A DNA stretch of 44,270 bases from Candidatus Iainarchaeum sp. (GCA_017609625.1 JAFCDN010000009.1:1-44270), one strand, 5' to 3'; shown: positions 18,859-28,299, counted from the first letter of the stretch. A program made the numbers and translations. The notes: generated by a model from the sequence alone, not told the origin.

Positions 18859-19974
18859 TTATTTAAGCAGTTTAAAATAAAGTTCTTCTAATTTTTCTGT
18901 TCTTTTTTCTCTAGAGCCTTTTCTTGCAGTTTCAATTGCATTTTCTGAAAGTTTTTTGTAAAGTTTTTCGCTTGAAAAAACTTTTTTTACTTTTTCTGCT
19001 GCTTGTTTTACATCAAAAGGCTTGAACAAAAAGCCGTTAAATCCTTCTTTTATTGTTTCTGGCACAGCCATTTTGTCTGCCCCGACTGCAGGCATTCCTG
19101 TACTCATTGCTTCTGCAATGGTTAATCCTTGTGTTTCCATTGTTGCTGCAGTAACAAAAACATTTGATTCAGCAACTTTTTTCACTAAATCTTTTCCTTT
19201 TAATGCTCCGGTAAAAACAACTCTTTTCTGCAGGTTTTTTTCTTTAACTTTTTTCTTTAAAGAATCCAGTGCAGGGCCTGAGCCAATTACAGTAAGTTTT
19301 GCTTCTTTTAAGAGTTCAACTGTGTCAATCAAAACTTCAATGTTTTTTTCAAAAGAAAGCCTTCCAAAATACACTAACTTTTTTTCTTTTAAATTTTTGC
19401 TGCATTTAACTGAATTAAACATTTTAAAGTTTATTCCGTTAGGCAAAACTTTAATATTTTTTATGTTGTTTTTTTCCAGTTCTTTTGCTGACATGCTTGT
19501 TGGAGTTGTAGTTAAGTCACATTTGTTGTAAAACAGTTTAGTGTAAAACCACACAGTTTTTTTTGCTAATTCAGTTTCTTTTATAAAAGGCAATGGCAGA
19601 TACACCAAAAAGTCCGGAAGATAAGTATGATATGTTCCAATCTTTTTCTTTTTGTATTTTTTTGCCAGATTTAATCCAATCCAGCCGACAGAGAATGGAG
19701 TATGCATATGCACTATGTCTGGATTGAATTCTTTGAATTTTTTTTCTGCTTCCAAAGAAAAAAATGAGCTGATTCTATATTCTTTGTATGTCGGCAGAGA
19801 AATGCTTGGAATCCAAAAAATATTAAATTTTGTTTCAACTTTTTCTTTTGTTTTTGGAGCAAAAATTAAAACTTCATGGCCTTTTTTTTCCAGCTCTTCA
19901 GCAAAGTTGTCTATTGAAATAGTTACTCCGTTTATTTGAGGCCAATATGAATCTGAAAAAATAGCTATTTTCAT
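18859..19974 (-). CDS. Glycosyltransferase family 4
   Basis: MKIAIFSDSYWPQINGVTISIDNFAEELEKKGHEV...VYFGRLSFEKNIEVLID...ETQGLTIAEAMSTGMPAVG. Confidence 0.95.
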   Translation of the reverse strand: MKIAIFSDSYWPQINGVTISIDNFAEELEKKGHEVLIFAPKTKEKVETKFNIFWIPSISLPTYKEYRISSFFSLEAEKKFKEFNPDIVHMHTPFSVGWIGLNLAKKYKKKKIGTYHTYLPDFLVYLPLPFIKETELAKKTVWFYTKLFYNKCDLTTTPTSMSAKELEKNNIKNIKVLPNGINFKMFNSVKCSKNLKEKKLVYFGRLSFEKNIEVLIDTVELLKEAKLTVIGSGPALDSLKKKVKEKNLQKRVVFTGALKGKDLVKKVAESNVFVTAATMETQGLTIAEAMSTGMPAVGADKMAVPETIKEGFNGFLFKPFDVKQAAEKVKKVFSSEKLYKKLSENAIETARKGSREKRTEKLEELYFKLLK

Positions 19975-20051
19975 GTGTTAATAACCTGAGTTTAAATTTT
20001 TTTAATGCTATCGTAACAGGAAAAACCTTTTCTTTCTTTGGCTAACTTACA

Positions 20052-20080
20052 CTTTCTTTCTTTTTGGAAAAGAAAGAAAG
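20052..20080. repeat. 13-bp perfect inverted repeat CTTTCTTTCTTTT-TGG-AAAAGAAAGAAAG
   Basis: Direct reading of sequence; intergenic. Confidence 0.8.
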
Positions 20081-20086
20081 GGCAGT

Positions 20087-20791
20087 CTATCTGATGCTTT
20101 CATATTTTCTGCTTGCTTTATTAAAAAAATAGAAATTCACTGCGTTTTTTAAGTGAAAGAAAATAAAATACAGCATTCCCCATGCTTTAACTCTTCTAGC
20201 AGAAACTTCTACACTATTTTTTGTATCAAGTTTGATTTTCCCAACTTTTTTTAATCTTCTGAATAAATTAAGGTCTTCGCATGTAACAAAAGTTGTGTCA
20301 AACCCGTTTATTTTCTCAAAAGATTCTTTTCTTGCTGCAATGTTTGAGCCAATAGGGTTATTCATTCCGATTAATGCAGTAAAACTCATAAACAACGGCA
20401 TTATTATTCTGCTTATCTTTTTTTCTGTTGTGCTTGTATCAGAAAAAAACACCAAACCATAACAGCCTACAACTTCTTTATTTTTTTGAAAAAAATCATA
20501 ATATGTTTGCACCCAGTTTTCCGGCACAACTGCATCAGCGTCAGTAAAAATCAAAATTTTTCCTTGAGCAATTTTTGCTCCTGCATTTCTTTCTGCTGCG
20601 ATTCTCCTGACTTTTTCTATTACAGTTCTTGCCCCAAGAGATTCTGCAATCTCTACTGTCTTGTCTTCACTGTTTCCGTCTGCTGCAATCACTTCAAAGC
20701 TTCCGGAAAACTTTTGTTTCTGAATTGACTTAATACACGCGCCAATTCTTTTTTCTTCATTTAGTGTACAAACAATCACTGATGCGTCCAT
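20087..20791 (-). CDS. Glycosyltransferase family 2
   Basis: MDASVIVCTLNEEKRIGACIKSIQKQKFSGSFEVIAADGNSEDKTVEIAESLG...ILIFTDADAVV; start at 20791 preferred. Confidence 0.92.
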   Translation of the reverse strand: MDASVIVCTLNEEKRIGACIKSIQKQKFSGSFEVIAADGNSEDKTVEIAESLGARTVIEKVRRIAAERNAGAKIAQGKILIFTDADAVVPENWVQTYYDFFQKNKEVVGCYGLVFFSDTSTTEKKISRIIMPLFMSFTALIGMNNPIGSNIAARKESFEKINGFDTTFVTCEDLNLFRRLKKVGKIKLDTKNSVEVSARRVKAWGMLYFIFFHLKNAVNFYFFNKASRKYESIR

Positions 20792-20935
20792 AATAATCAA
20801 TATAAGAAAGAGTTTGGAGAATAAAAAGTTTTTGCTACGCAAAAACAAACTCGGCTTATAACAGCTCTCCCAAATGTCTTGTCCAGGTGTCAACTGATTT
20901 TTAATAAGGGAGGTATCGGAACCGTAGGTTCTGAT

Positions 20936-21145
20936 GGGGACACTGGGAATCGAACCCAGATTTCATGGTTTCCGCCCTGCCTTTTTCGAAAAAAGGCAAG
21001 TTGCCAAAAACGTTTTCTCTTTGAGAAAACGCGCAAGCGCCTTTTTGTTCAAACTTTTCTGTGAAAAGTTTGCTTTTTTGGTAAAGCTTTTTTTCGAAAA
21101 AAGGTTTGTCTGGAGCCAAGCGGGATGCCTTTACCCCATGTCCCC
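20936..21145 (-). tRNA. tRNA-Trp (CCA) with ~140-nt intron (about 20970..21109)
   Basis: Exon 1 GGGGACATGGGGTAAAGGCATCCCGCTTGGCTCCAG, exon 2 ACCATGAAATCTGGGTTCGATTCCCAGTGTCCCC; acceptor GGGGACA/TGTCCCC; one mismatch in anticodon stem. Confidence 0.85.
20977..21009 (+). repeat. 33-nt dispersed repeat inside tRNA-Trp intron (antisense to tRNA)
   Basis: CTGCCTTTTTCGAAAAAAGGCAAGTTGCCAAAA, 32/33 identical to minus strand 7958..7990. Confidence 0.9.
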
Positions 21146-21165
21146 GCAACTTTTCCAAAAGTTGC
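21146..21165. repeat. Hairpin module Y: GCAACTTTT-CC-AAAAGTTGC + ATCAAAA
   Basis: Perfect 9-bp inverted repeat starting 1 nt beyond the tRNA-Trp 5' end. Confidence 0.85.
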
Positions 21166-21173
21166 ATCAAAAT

Positions 21174-21192
21174 GCACGGGATAAACCCGTGC
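21174..21192. repeat. Hairpin module X: GCACGGG-ATAAA-CCCGTGC
   Basis: Perfect 7-bp inverted repeat, same ATAAA loop as 7892..7910. Confidence 0.85.
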
Positions 21193-21285
21193 TGACTTAA
21201 GGAAAAGTTTCAGTAAAACGTAGTAAAAAGTGTTTGGAAAAATTAATAAAGGATGTTATCCTACTTATTTGGATTAAGTGGTTTT

Positions 21286-22557
21286 ATGAAGAAATTAGTG
21301 TTTTTGTTTTTGTTGTTTTTGTTTGGTTCGGCTTTTGCGTTGTCTTCAACTGAAGTAACAAATTTTTTTAAATCTGAATCTCATTATTTGGATGCAGACC
21401 AGTCTTTTAGTGAAACTCCTTTTTTTGTAAAGCATGACGGAAAAAGTTACTGGGTTGTAGTTTTGATTTCTGAAAGAACCCCGACAGGGTTTGTTGCGGT
21501 TTTTGGAGACAGAAAAGAAGTAGTTGAAACTGATTCAATTAACAGAAACTTGTTCAAAACAGGTTATGTTGTTTATTCTGTGAGTTCTTATATGACAAGC
21601 CAGCAGTGGATTTTTTCTAATTCAAATAAAGGAAAGTTTGATACTTTAAGCAAAATCCTTTCTTCAGAGGTTCCGTTTAAATTAAATTCAATTAAAGAAA
21701 GCACAACAGATTCTGAAATCAGAAGCAAAGTTGATGTAATGCTTTCAATGCTTGCTTTGATGAGTGCAAAAGCAGAAGAAATAGAAATAGGTTTTGATAA
21801 TGTAATCTCTTTAGAGTTAAACTATGTAAACAACCCTGAAACAGAAGACACTGAAAAATTAAAGAAAGAGTATAAAGGAGTAATTTATTTGCTGGATGAA
21901 TTTGAAGATTTAAAGTTAGATTATTCTTTAGGAGTATTTGAATTAAAAAAAGCGATTTCTGAATCTGCTTTGGATGCAACAGAAAAACAACAGTTTCTTG
22001 CTCTGGCAAACGAACCGCAGCAGTTAAGTTCAATTGATTCGATTTTTTCTTTGGCAGAAGATGCTTCCCAGAGAATTGAAGAAATTTATTCTTCTGCGAA
22101 CTCTAAAGTCAGCGGATGGGTTGAAAACATTGATTTAATGGTTCAAAGAAATTCTGCTTTTGATGAAATCTATTCTGAAGACAAGGGCTTTTATTCTAAA
22201 ACAAAAAACTATTTTTGGAATTTAAATGATGCGCACACTTATATAACAAATGAAGAAAATTCTTCTTTATGGAAAGAACAATCAAGGGTTTCTTCTATTA
22301 AAAAAAATTTTTCTGAAGCAGAAAAAGCTTTTGAACAAAAAAATTACCAGAAAGCAGTTTCTTCTGCACAAAAAGCAAAAAACGATGCAATAGCAATAGT
22401 TGCAGGAGGTTTTTATGATAATTCAGAGCTTCCAATTGACCCTGCAACACTGATTATTGCTTTGGTTGTGTTGCTTGCGTTGCTGCTTTTGTTTAACAAC
22501 AGAAAAAAGTTTTTTTCCTCTAAAGAAGAAGTTTCTGAATTCAAGTTTCAGGAATAA
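21286..22557 (+). CDS. Signal-peptide-containing membrane protein, unknown function
   Basis: N-terminal MKKLVFLFLLFLFGSAFA signal and C-terminal TM helix. Confidence 0.65.
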   Translation: MKKLVFLFLLFLFGSAFALSSTEVTNFFKSESHYLDADQSFSETPFFVKHDGKSYWVVVLISERTPTGFVAVFGDRKEVVETDSINRNLFKTGYVVYSVSSYMTSQQWIFSNSNKGKFDTLSKILSSEVPFKLNSIKESTTDSEIRSKVDVMLSMLALMSAKAEEIEIGFDNVISLELNYVNNPETEDTEKLKKEYKGVIYLLDEFEDLKLDYSLGVFELKKAISESALDATEKQQFLALANEPQQLSSIDSIFSLAEDASQRIEEIYSSANSKVSGWVENIDLMVQRNSAFDEIYSEDKGFYSKTKNYFWNLNDAHTYITNEENSSLWKEQSRVSSIKKNFSEAEKAFEQKNYQKAVSSAQKAKNDAIAIVAGGFYDNSELPIDPATLIIALVVLLALLLLFNNRKKFFSSKEEVSEFKFQE

Positions 22558-23684
22558 ACTTCCATGATGTCTCCGTCTTTTAACTGGAAGTTCCACGAAA
22601 CCCTCTGGCCGGGAAAAGCACTTGAACCCCAGACTTTAACATACTTTAACTTTTCAGCAAAATCTCTGTGAAGAATTCCTGCAACTTGTTTTACTGTAAT
22701 TCCTTTATGCAGAACTAATGGTTCCTTCAAATTTTCTTTTTCCCCGGGTTTTCTTGTGTAAACTAGAATTTTTTCCAAAAGAGAAAAAATTTCTTTTTTC
22801 ACTTCTTCAGTATTTTCTTTTGAAAAACTGATTTGTTTTACTTCTTTTCCTTCAAAATCTTTTAACTCTGTTTTTTTTTCAGTTCCTTTTGTTATTACTG
22901 CTAAAGTTTTTTTGTATACCATTCTACTATCCAGCACTTCAGAAATTTTTTTCAGATCAGCTTTTTCGTTTATTATTACATTGCAGTTCTGTAAAGACAT
23001 GCTTTTCAGAAAATCTATTAAAGTTTCTTCTTTTACTTTCAGAAACTTTTTTCCTGCAATATTTATTCCGGGAAATTCTGATAGAGTAATTTTTATTAAC
23101 GGTTTTTTCTGGTTTAATCTGATATTAACTGCATTAGTTTCTTTCAGCAGAACATTTAGTTGTTTTTGTGCTTTTTCCTCTTCTAACACTACTACAACTG
23201 CATCTGCATTTCTTACAACTGAAAGGATTTGCATTCCATTTGCTTTTCCTTTGGAAGAACCTTTAATTATTCCAGGGCATTCCACTAACTGGATCATTGC
23301 TCCTTTGTAATCTAAAGTTGCGACTTCTGGTTTTGTTGTAGTAAACTCATAGTTTCCTACTGCCAAAGAAGCATTGCTTATTTTATTAATCAAAAAACTT
23401 TTTCCAGAGTTTGGCAGACCGATAAAAACTATTTGTCCGTTTCCTTCTTTTCTTACATTCATTGAATAGCCAGAACCTGCTTTAGGCTGTGTTTTTTGTT
23501 TTTCAAGTTTCTTTTTTAATGCTGCAATTTTTTTGGTTATCTCTGCTCTTAATTTTTCTGCTCCTTTATGTTTTGGGGCAGTGGATTTCATTTCCTGCAA
23601 TGCAGCTAATTTTTCAATGTCAGTTTTTGCTTCGTGAAACTTTTTTTCTGATGCACCATACTTGTAGTCAGCATTTGAAGGCAT
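22548..23684 (-). CDS. DRG/Obg-type GTP-binding protein with TGS domain
   Basis: IVFIGLPNSGKSFLINKISNAS, EFTTTKPEVATLDYKGAMIQLVECPGI; C-terminal TGS (HRDFAEKLKYVKVWGSSAFPGQRVSWNFQLKDGDIMEVY). Confidence 0.93.
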   Translation of the reverse strand: MPSNADYKYGASEKKFHEAKTDIEKLAALQEMKSTAPKHKGAEKLRAEITKKIAALKKKLEKQKTQPKAGSGYSMNVRKEGNGQIVFIGLPNSGKSFLINKISNASLAVGNYEFTTTKPEVATLDYKGAMIQLVECPGIIKGSSKGKANGMQILSVVRNADAVVVVLEEEKAQKQLNVLLKETNAVNIRLNQKKPLIKITLSEFPGINIAGKKFLKVKEETLIDFLKSMSLQNCNVIINEKADLKKISEVLDSRMVYKKTLAVITKGTEKKTELKDFEGKEVKQISFSKENTEEVKKEIFSLLEKILVYTRKPGEKENLKEPLVLHKGITVKQVAGILHRDFAEKLKYVKVWGSSAFPGQRVSWNFQLKDGDIMEVYS

Positions 23685-23730
23685 AATAAAGATAAAAGTT
23701 ATGTGAAGTTTTTTAAAACATAATCAGGGC

Positions 23731-24315
23731 CTAAAACCAAACTTTAAATACAATGAGTTCCTCAAAAAACAATTTTTTCCTTTTTTTAATATTAAATTTC
23801 AATCCTTTTTTTTCCATCTTTTTTTCTGTTTCTTTTATTTCATTTAAGCTGCTTTGCAGAAAAAAGCATTTTCCGTTTTCTTTCAGATGATTTCTGATTT
23901 CTGGAATAAACCTGTCAATTATTTCCCGTCCTTTTTCTCCTCCGTCAAGAGCTTTTTCCAGCAGATCTTTTTTTGTCCCTTCTTTTGGAAGATAAGGAGG
24001 ATTGAAAAAAATAAAATCAAATTTTTCTTTTATTTCGGAAAACAAATCGCTTTTTTTTGCTTTAATTTCAAGATGGTTTTTTTCTGCATTTCTTTCTGCT
24101 AATTCAACTGCTTCTAGATTTATATCTGTGCATAGAACTTTTGCTTTTTGTTTTGCTGCAATCAATCCGATTAATCCTGTTCCGCATCCTAAATCCAAAA
24201 CCTTGCTGTCTGTTTTAACTTTAACTGTTTCTGCAAGCAAAAAAGAATCTTCTCTTGGAAAATAAACTTCTGGATCAGAAAAAAGTTTTATTCTATTGAC
24301 TTCAATTGATTTCAT
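23731..24315 (-). CDS. HemK-like (Mtq2-type) class I SAM methyltransferase
   Basis: VYFPREDSFLLAETV...VLDLGCGTGLIGLIAA...FDFIFFNPPYLP (NPPY). Confidence 0.92.
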   Translation of the reverse strand: MKSIEVNRIKLFSDPEVYFPREDSFLLAETVKVKTDSKVLDLGCGTGLIGLIAAKQKAKVLCTDINLEAVELAERNAEKNHLEIKAKKSDLFSEIKEKFDFIFFNPPYLPKEGTKKDLLEKALDGGEKGREIIDRFIPEIRNHLKENGKCFFLQSSLNEIKETEKKMEKKGLKFNIKKRKKLFFEELIVFKVWF

Positions 24316-24316
24316 T

Positions 24317-25516
24317 TTAGTCAGCTTGACAGCCTTCTAATCCCGGATGAATTTCACAGACTATTTCTTCTATTTGGTTTATTGCGTCATGGCCCTGAAT
24401 TATATACTGGCAGTCAATTACCAGTGAAGGAGCATAATTCACTCCATAAGATTCAGCTAATTCAGTTTCTTCCATTATCCTGTCCAAAGGCTCTTTTTCT
24501 TGTCTGCACTGATTGAATTTGTTTGAATCTGGAATATTCAATAATAATAATCCTCTTCCAATTACTTCTGGAGAAGAATTGTCTAATGGCATTTTATTCA
24601 AATCAAATACTTCAGGAAAACTTTTTTCCATTAAATATCTTTTAAATTCAAAAAACCTTCTTTGTTCTCTTGCACACTCTGCTGCAATCACTGCATTTTC
24701 TGCTTCTTCATTCACAAAATAGTTTTTGTGCCTGTAAATCATTTCTCCTGCAAACGTTTCTCTTGCGTTTTTTGTTGTTTCAAGTATTCTTGCACAGCCT
24801 TCGCAATGAAAATCAGAAAATTCTTCAACAAAAATTTTTCCTTCGCCTGTTTCAAAACCGCATTCCTGTTTTTCGAGCCACATTATGTTATGTGGTTTAT
24901 TATCCAAATATGTTTCTGGAATAACATAATAGTCTCCTATTTTTTCAAAAATATCATTTATTAAATTTTCTTCTGAGGGATATTCTTCCAAGTCTTTTGC
25001 GTTAACCAAAGCAGTTGGAATGCTTTTTAATCCAAATTCTTGAATAAAATGCTTGTTTTCTTCTTCAGCTAAATCAATTGATTCTACAGTAATGTTTATG
25101 TCTCTTGCATTAAAGTTTGCAATAACGGAATTTTCCTCGCAAAAACTGCATTCAGAAGAATAAAAACTTTTTATTTCAACAACACTTTTCACTGGATTGT
25201 CAAAATCATCAAAGCTTCCTTTTTTCACTTCATCTTCCAGAAAAAATTTATCTATAACAAATCCTGCGGCAATTAACAGAATTATTGCAAGGATTGGAAT
25301 GACCCAAGGAAAAGGCTTTTTAACTTCTTTTTTTTCTTTTGCAGGTTCTTCAATTATTGTTTCATCTGTCTTTTCTTCTATAAATTCTTCAGGTTTTAAA
25401 ACTTCTTCTTTTTCTCCTTCCTGTAATTCTTCAGCTTTTTCTGTTTTTTCCTTTTGTTCCAGTTCTTCTATTGGATTCTCTTCTTTTATTTCTTCTTCAA
25501 TGTTTTTCTTTTCCAT
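24317..25516 (-). CDS. Membrane-anchored DsbA/thioredoxin-fold protein
   Basis: TM PFPWVIPILAIILLIAAGFVIDKFF; SSECSFCEEN and SDFHCEGCARI Cys motifs; NTR start at MEKKNIEEE. Confidence 0.85.
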   Translation of the reverse strand: MEKKNIEEEIKEENPIEELEQKEKTEKAEELQEGEKEEVLKPEEFIEEKTDETIIEEPAKEKKEVKKPFPWVIPILAIILLIAAGFVIDKFFLEDEVKKGSFDDFDNPVKSVVEIKSFYSSECSFCEENSVIANFNARDINITVESIDLAEEENKHFIQEFGLKSIPTALVNAKDLEEYPSEENLINDIFEKIGDYYVIPETYLDNKPHNIMWLEKQECGFETGEGKIFVEEFSDFHCEGCARILETTKNARETFAGEMIYRHKNYFVNEEAENAVIAAECAREQRRFFEFKRYLMEKSFPEVFDLNKMPLDNSSPEVIGRGLLLLNIPDSNKFNQCRQEKEPLDRIMEETELAESYGVNYAPSLVIDCQYIIQGHDAINQIEEIVCEIHPGLEGCQAD

Positions 25517-25583
25517 TTTCTCACTTAAAAACATGGCTCTGCTTTGTTTTTTAAATTTAACGAGTTTGTTAGTTAATAGTCTT

Positions 25584-26324
25584 ATGTTTATTGATGTCCA
25601 CTGCCATTTGGAAATGCTTCTCCCTGCAGAAAAAGCAGTAAAGGAATCTGTTTCCAATGGAGTAGAAAAAATAATTTCTTCTTCTGTTGACTTAAATTCA
25701 ATGAAAAAAAACATTGAACTCTCTAAAAAATTCAGTGAAGTTGAATGCTGTTTAGGTCTGCACCCGTCAAATCTGTTTTTAATGAACAAAAAAGAAATCT
25801 CTGCTGCACTTGATTTTTTGGAAAAAAATCTTCCTTTTTGCAAAGCAATAGGAGAGATTGGACTGGATTTTAAGCACGCAGACACTGCAGAAAAAAAACA
25901 AAAGCAAACTGAAGTCTGCAAAAAACAGCTTGTGATTGCAGAGAAAAATTCTCTTTCAGTTGTAGTTCATTCCCGCTACGCAGAAAAACACTCTCTGCAA
26001 ATCCTTTCAGGTTTTAATGGAAAAGTTTTATTGCACTGGTTTGACGGAAGCAAAAATCTTTTTTCTGAAGCAGTAGAAAAAAATTACTTTTTTTCTGTTG
26101 GCCCAGCATTAATCCACAACAAAGATTATTTAGAAAAAACTTCTCTAATTCCTTTAGAAAATTTGATGCTGGAAACTGATTCTCCGGTTGAATTTGCAGG
26201 AAAACAAGCAAAACCTTTTTGGGTTAAAAAAGTTGCAGAAAAACTTTCAAAAGAAAGAAAAATCTCTTTAAGGAAAATTGAAGAACAGACAACAAAAAAT
26301 GCGAAAGACTTTTTTTCTTTGTAA
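25584..26324 (+). CDS. TatD-family hydrolase
   Basis: MFIDVHCHLEMLL...CCLGLHPSN...AIGEIGLDF...LLHWFDGS...LMLETDSP. Confidence 0.95.
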   Translation: MFIDVHCHLEMLLPAEKAVKESVSNGVEKIISSSVDLNSMKKNIELSKKFSEVECCLGLHPSNLFLMNKKEISAALDFLEKNLPFCKAIGEIGLDFKHADTAEKKQKQTEVCKKQLVIAEKNSLSVVVHSRYAEKHSLQILSGFNGKVLLHWFDGSKNLFSEAVEKNYFFSVGPALIHNKDYLEKTSLIPLENLMLETDSPVEFAGKQAKPFWVKKVAEKLSKERKISLRKIEEQTTKNAKDFFSL

Positions 26325-26367
26325 GGAAACTTTTATTAAGTTATTAGTGTAATTTATTTGCGGTTAC

Positions 26368-26691
26368 ATGAATCAACCTCTTAATAAGGCCAGAAAATCT
26401 GGCCGTTTATTTCGTAAGAAGCCATTCTCAGACAATAGAAAAGCCCCATTTGCTGTTGTGGGAATGCCTACAGGAGTTCATACTGAAGTAAGAGTAGATT
26501 CTAATATAGCAAAAAAGGCTCCTGTAATGGAATTAAAGGATGCGGGGTATAGAGGAAAAAGAAGAAGGGCAGTAACAGGAAAACAAATGCCTTTTTTTAT
26601 GGAGTCTCCTTTAGGTCAGCGTTATAGAAGAAGAAAACTTTCTCATGTTACAACCAACCGAAGAAAAAGAAAAAGTAAGCCTATTTTTTAA
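26368..26691 (+). CDS. small basic protein, by-eye paralog of the TAG-interrupted ORF at 5866
   Basis: 107-aa R/K-rich ORF; MPTGVHTEVRVDSNIAKK...GYRGKRR. Confidence 0.6.
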   Translation: MNQPLNKARKSGRLFRKKPFSDNRKAPFAVVGMPTGVHTEVRVDSNIAKKAPVMELKDAGYRGKRRRAVTGKQMPFFMESPLGQRYRRRKLSHVTTNRRKRKSKPIF

Positions 26692-27697
26692 CTGCTTCCA
26701 AAACTTTATGTTCTTTTCCTTCAGCATAAACTTTACAGTTTCCAAAGAATTCCTGCATTTCTTTTTCCAGAAAAACGGCTTTATTTAATACAATTACAAG
26801 TCTTCCGTTTTTTTTCAGAGCTTTTTTTGCTTTATAGATGAAGTTTTCAAGAAAACTTCTTTTTTCGTGTGTTGGAGGATTTGATGCAATCAAATCAAAT
26901 TTTTCTTTTGCATTTTCAAGTCCATCAGAAACAACTGCTTGAGCGTTTTTTATTTTGTTTTTTTCAATGTTTTTTTCTGCAAGCAAAACTGCTTTTGCAT
27001 TTGAGTCAAGCAAAACAACCCTTGCTTTTGGATTTTCTTTTGCAAGAACAATTCCTATTATTCCGGTTCCGCAGCCAAAATCCAGAATCTTTTTTTCTTT
27101 TACTTCAGAAAGATTTTCTAACAGCATTTTTGTTCCTGTATCAATTTTTTTTTTGGAAAAAACTCCGAAAGAAGTCTGAAAAAAATATTTTTTGTTTCTG
27201 AAAAGAAATTCAAAAGAAGCTGTTTCTTTTTTTGTTTCTTTTATTTTTTTTTCTTTCACTGCTTTAATCAGTCTTACTCCGTTTTTAACTGAAATTGTCT
27301 CTGTGTTTCCAAAAATTTCTTTCATGTTTTTTGAAAAGTTTTTTGCTCCCCTTGAAGTTTTGCAGATAAAATAAATCTTCCCTTGTTTTTTTATTTTTTT
27401 TCCTGCTGTCCTCAAAAAATCGTTTGTTTCTTTTGTTCCCATAAAATCTTCATGAAAAACAACAGCAGAATCAAATTCTTCTTTTATTTCAGAAAAATCT
27501 TTTACAAACAAAACCTTTAGGTTTTCCTTTTGGATTGAATTTTCAACCAGATTTTTTTCATTTAATTTATTGAACAATGCTGTCATTTGATTTTGTTCGC
27601 TTAAAAGGCCAATTGTATCTAAATCAGCTTTTCCTAAGAAAAGCATTTTTCCTTTGGATTCAATTTTTTTCAAGAGTTTATTTTTCCATTTTTCCAT
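26681..27697 (-). CDS. RsmC/RlmG-like class I SAM methyltransferase
   Basis: ILDFGCGTGIIGIVLAKENPKARVVLLDSNAKAVLLAEKNIEKN...FDLIASNPPTHEKRS. Confidence 0.88.
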   Translation of the reverse strand: MEKWKNKLLKKIESKGKMLFLGKADLDTIGLLSEQNQMTALFNKLNEKNLVENSIQKENLKVLFVKDFSEIKEEFDSAVVFHEDFMGTKETNDFLRTAGKKIKKQGKIYFICKTSRGAKNFSKNMKEIFGNTETISVKNGVRLIKAVKEKKIKETKKETASFEFLFRNKKYFFQTSFGVFSKKKIDTGTKMLLENLSEVKEKKILDFGCGTGIIGIVLAKENPKARVVLLDSNAKAVLLAEKNIEKNKIKNAQAVVSDGLENAKEKFDLIASNPPTHEKRSFLENFIYKAKKALKKNGRLVIVLNKAVFLEKEMQEFFGNCKVYAEGKEHKVLEAVKK

Positions 27698-27771
27698 TTA
27701 TTCATTTTTTGACTAAACCAAAATAAATATATATTTTTTTATGGACATTTTTATTACTTTTTGGTGGTTAA

Positions 27772-28299
27772 ATGCTTTCAGAATTTTTGATTGTTTTAAT
27801 AGTTTCACTGCTTTTCGGAAACGGACTGCTTTTCTTAACCGGAAGAAGAAAAGATTCTTCTGTTATGAGCTTAAAACAACAGATAGTGGAAGACAGTGTT
27901 CCTGAAACAGTTAATGCTTCTGCTGTATCAGAAGTTTCAAGTGTTGATGTAGATGAAATTTATTCAGTCCAGGCTTCTTTAAGGGGTGTGAACGAAAAAA
28001 TCAATTTAGCTCATGAAAGAATTGCAGAGTTAGAAACTGCTTTGCAGTCAATTAGTGCAATGCTTGTATCATCAAAAGAAGACAGTTCTGGTTACAATTT
28101 AGAGGAAAAAATAAAGAAGCAGGAGAATTTCAGAAGAAACACTAAAATTGAACTGGAAGCAATAAAAAAACTTTTGAAGCAGTTAAGGGAGTTCAGAAAA
28201 ATTAAAACATCAAAGAAAACTGTTTCAATGAAAAAAAAAGAGGAAGAATTAAACAAAAAAATCCATAATCTTGTTTTTAACGTAAAGAAACGAAAGTAA
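27772..28299 (+). CDS. membrane-anchored coiled-coil protein, unknown function
   Basis: N-terminal TM helix then coiled coil. Confidence 0.5.
   Translation: MLSEFLIVLIVSLLFGNGLLFLTGRRKDSSVMSLKQQIVEDSVPETVNASAVSEVSSVDVDEIYSVQASLRGVNEKINLAHERIAELETALQSISAMLVSSKEDSSGYNLEEKIKKQENFRRNTKIELEAIKKLLKQLREFRKIKTSKKTVSMKKKEEELNKKIHNLVFNVKKRK

Noticed and set aside
25197-25583. N-terminal extension of the TatD ORF and of the antisense DsbA-like ORF (to 25921)
   Set aside because: Each extension runs antisense across the other gene; the ATG at 25584 (MFIDVHCHLE) and start at 25516 fit the families better.
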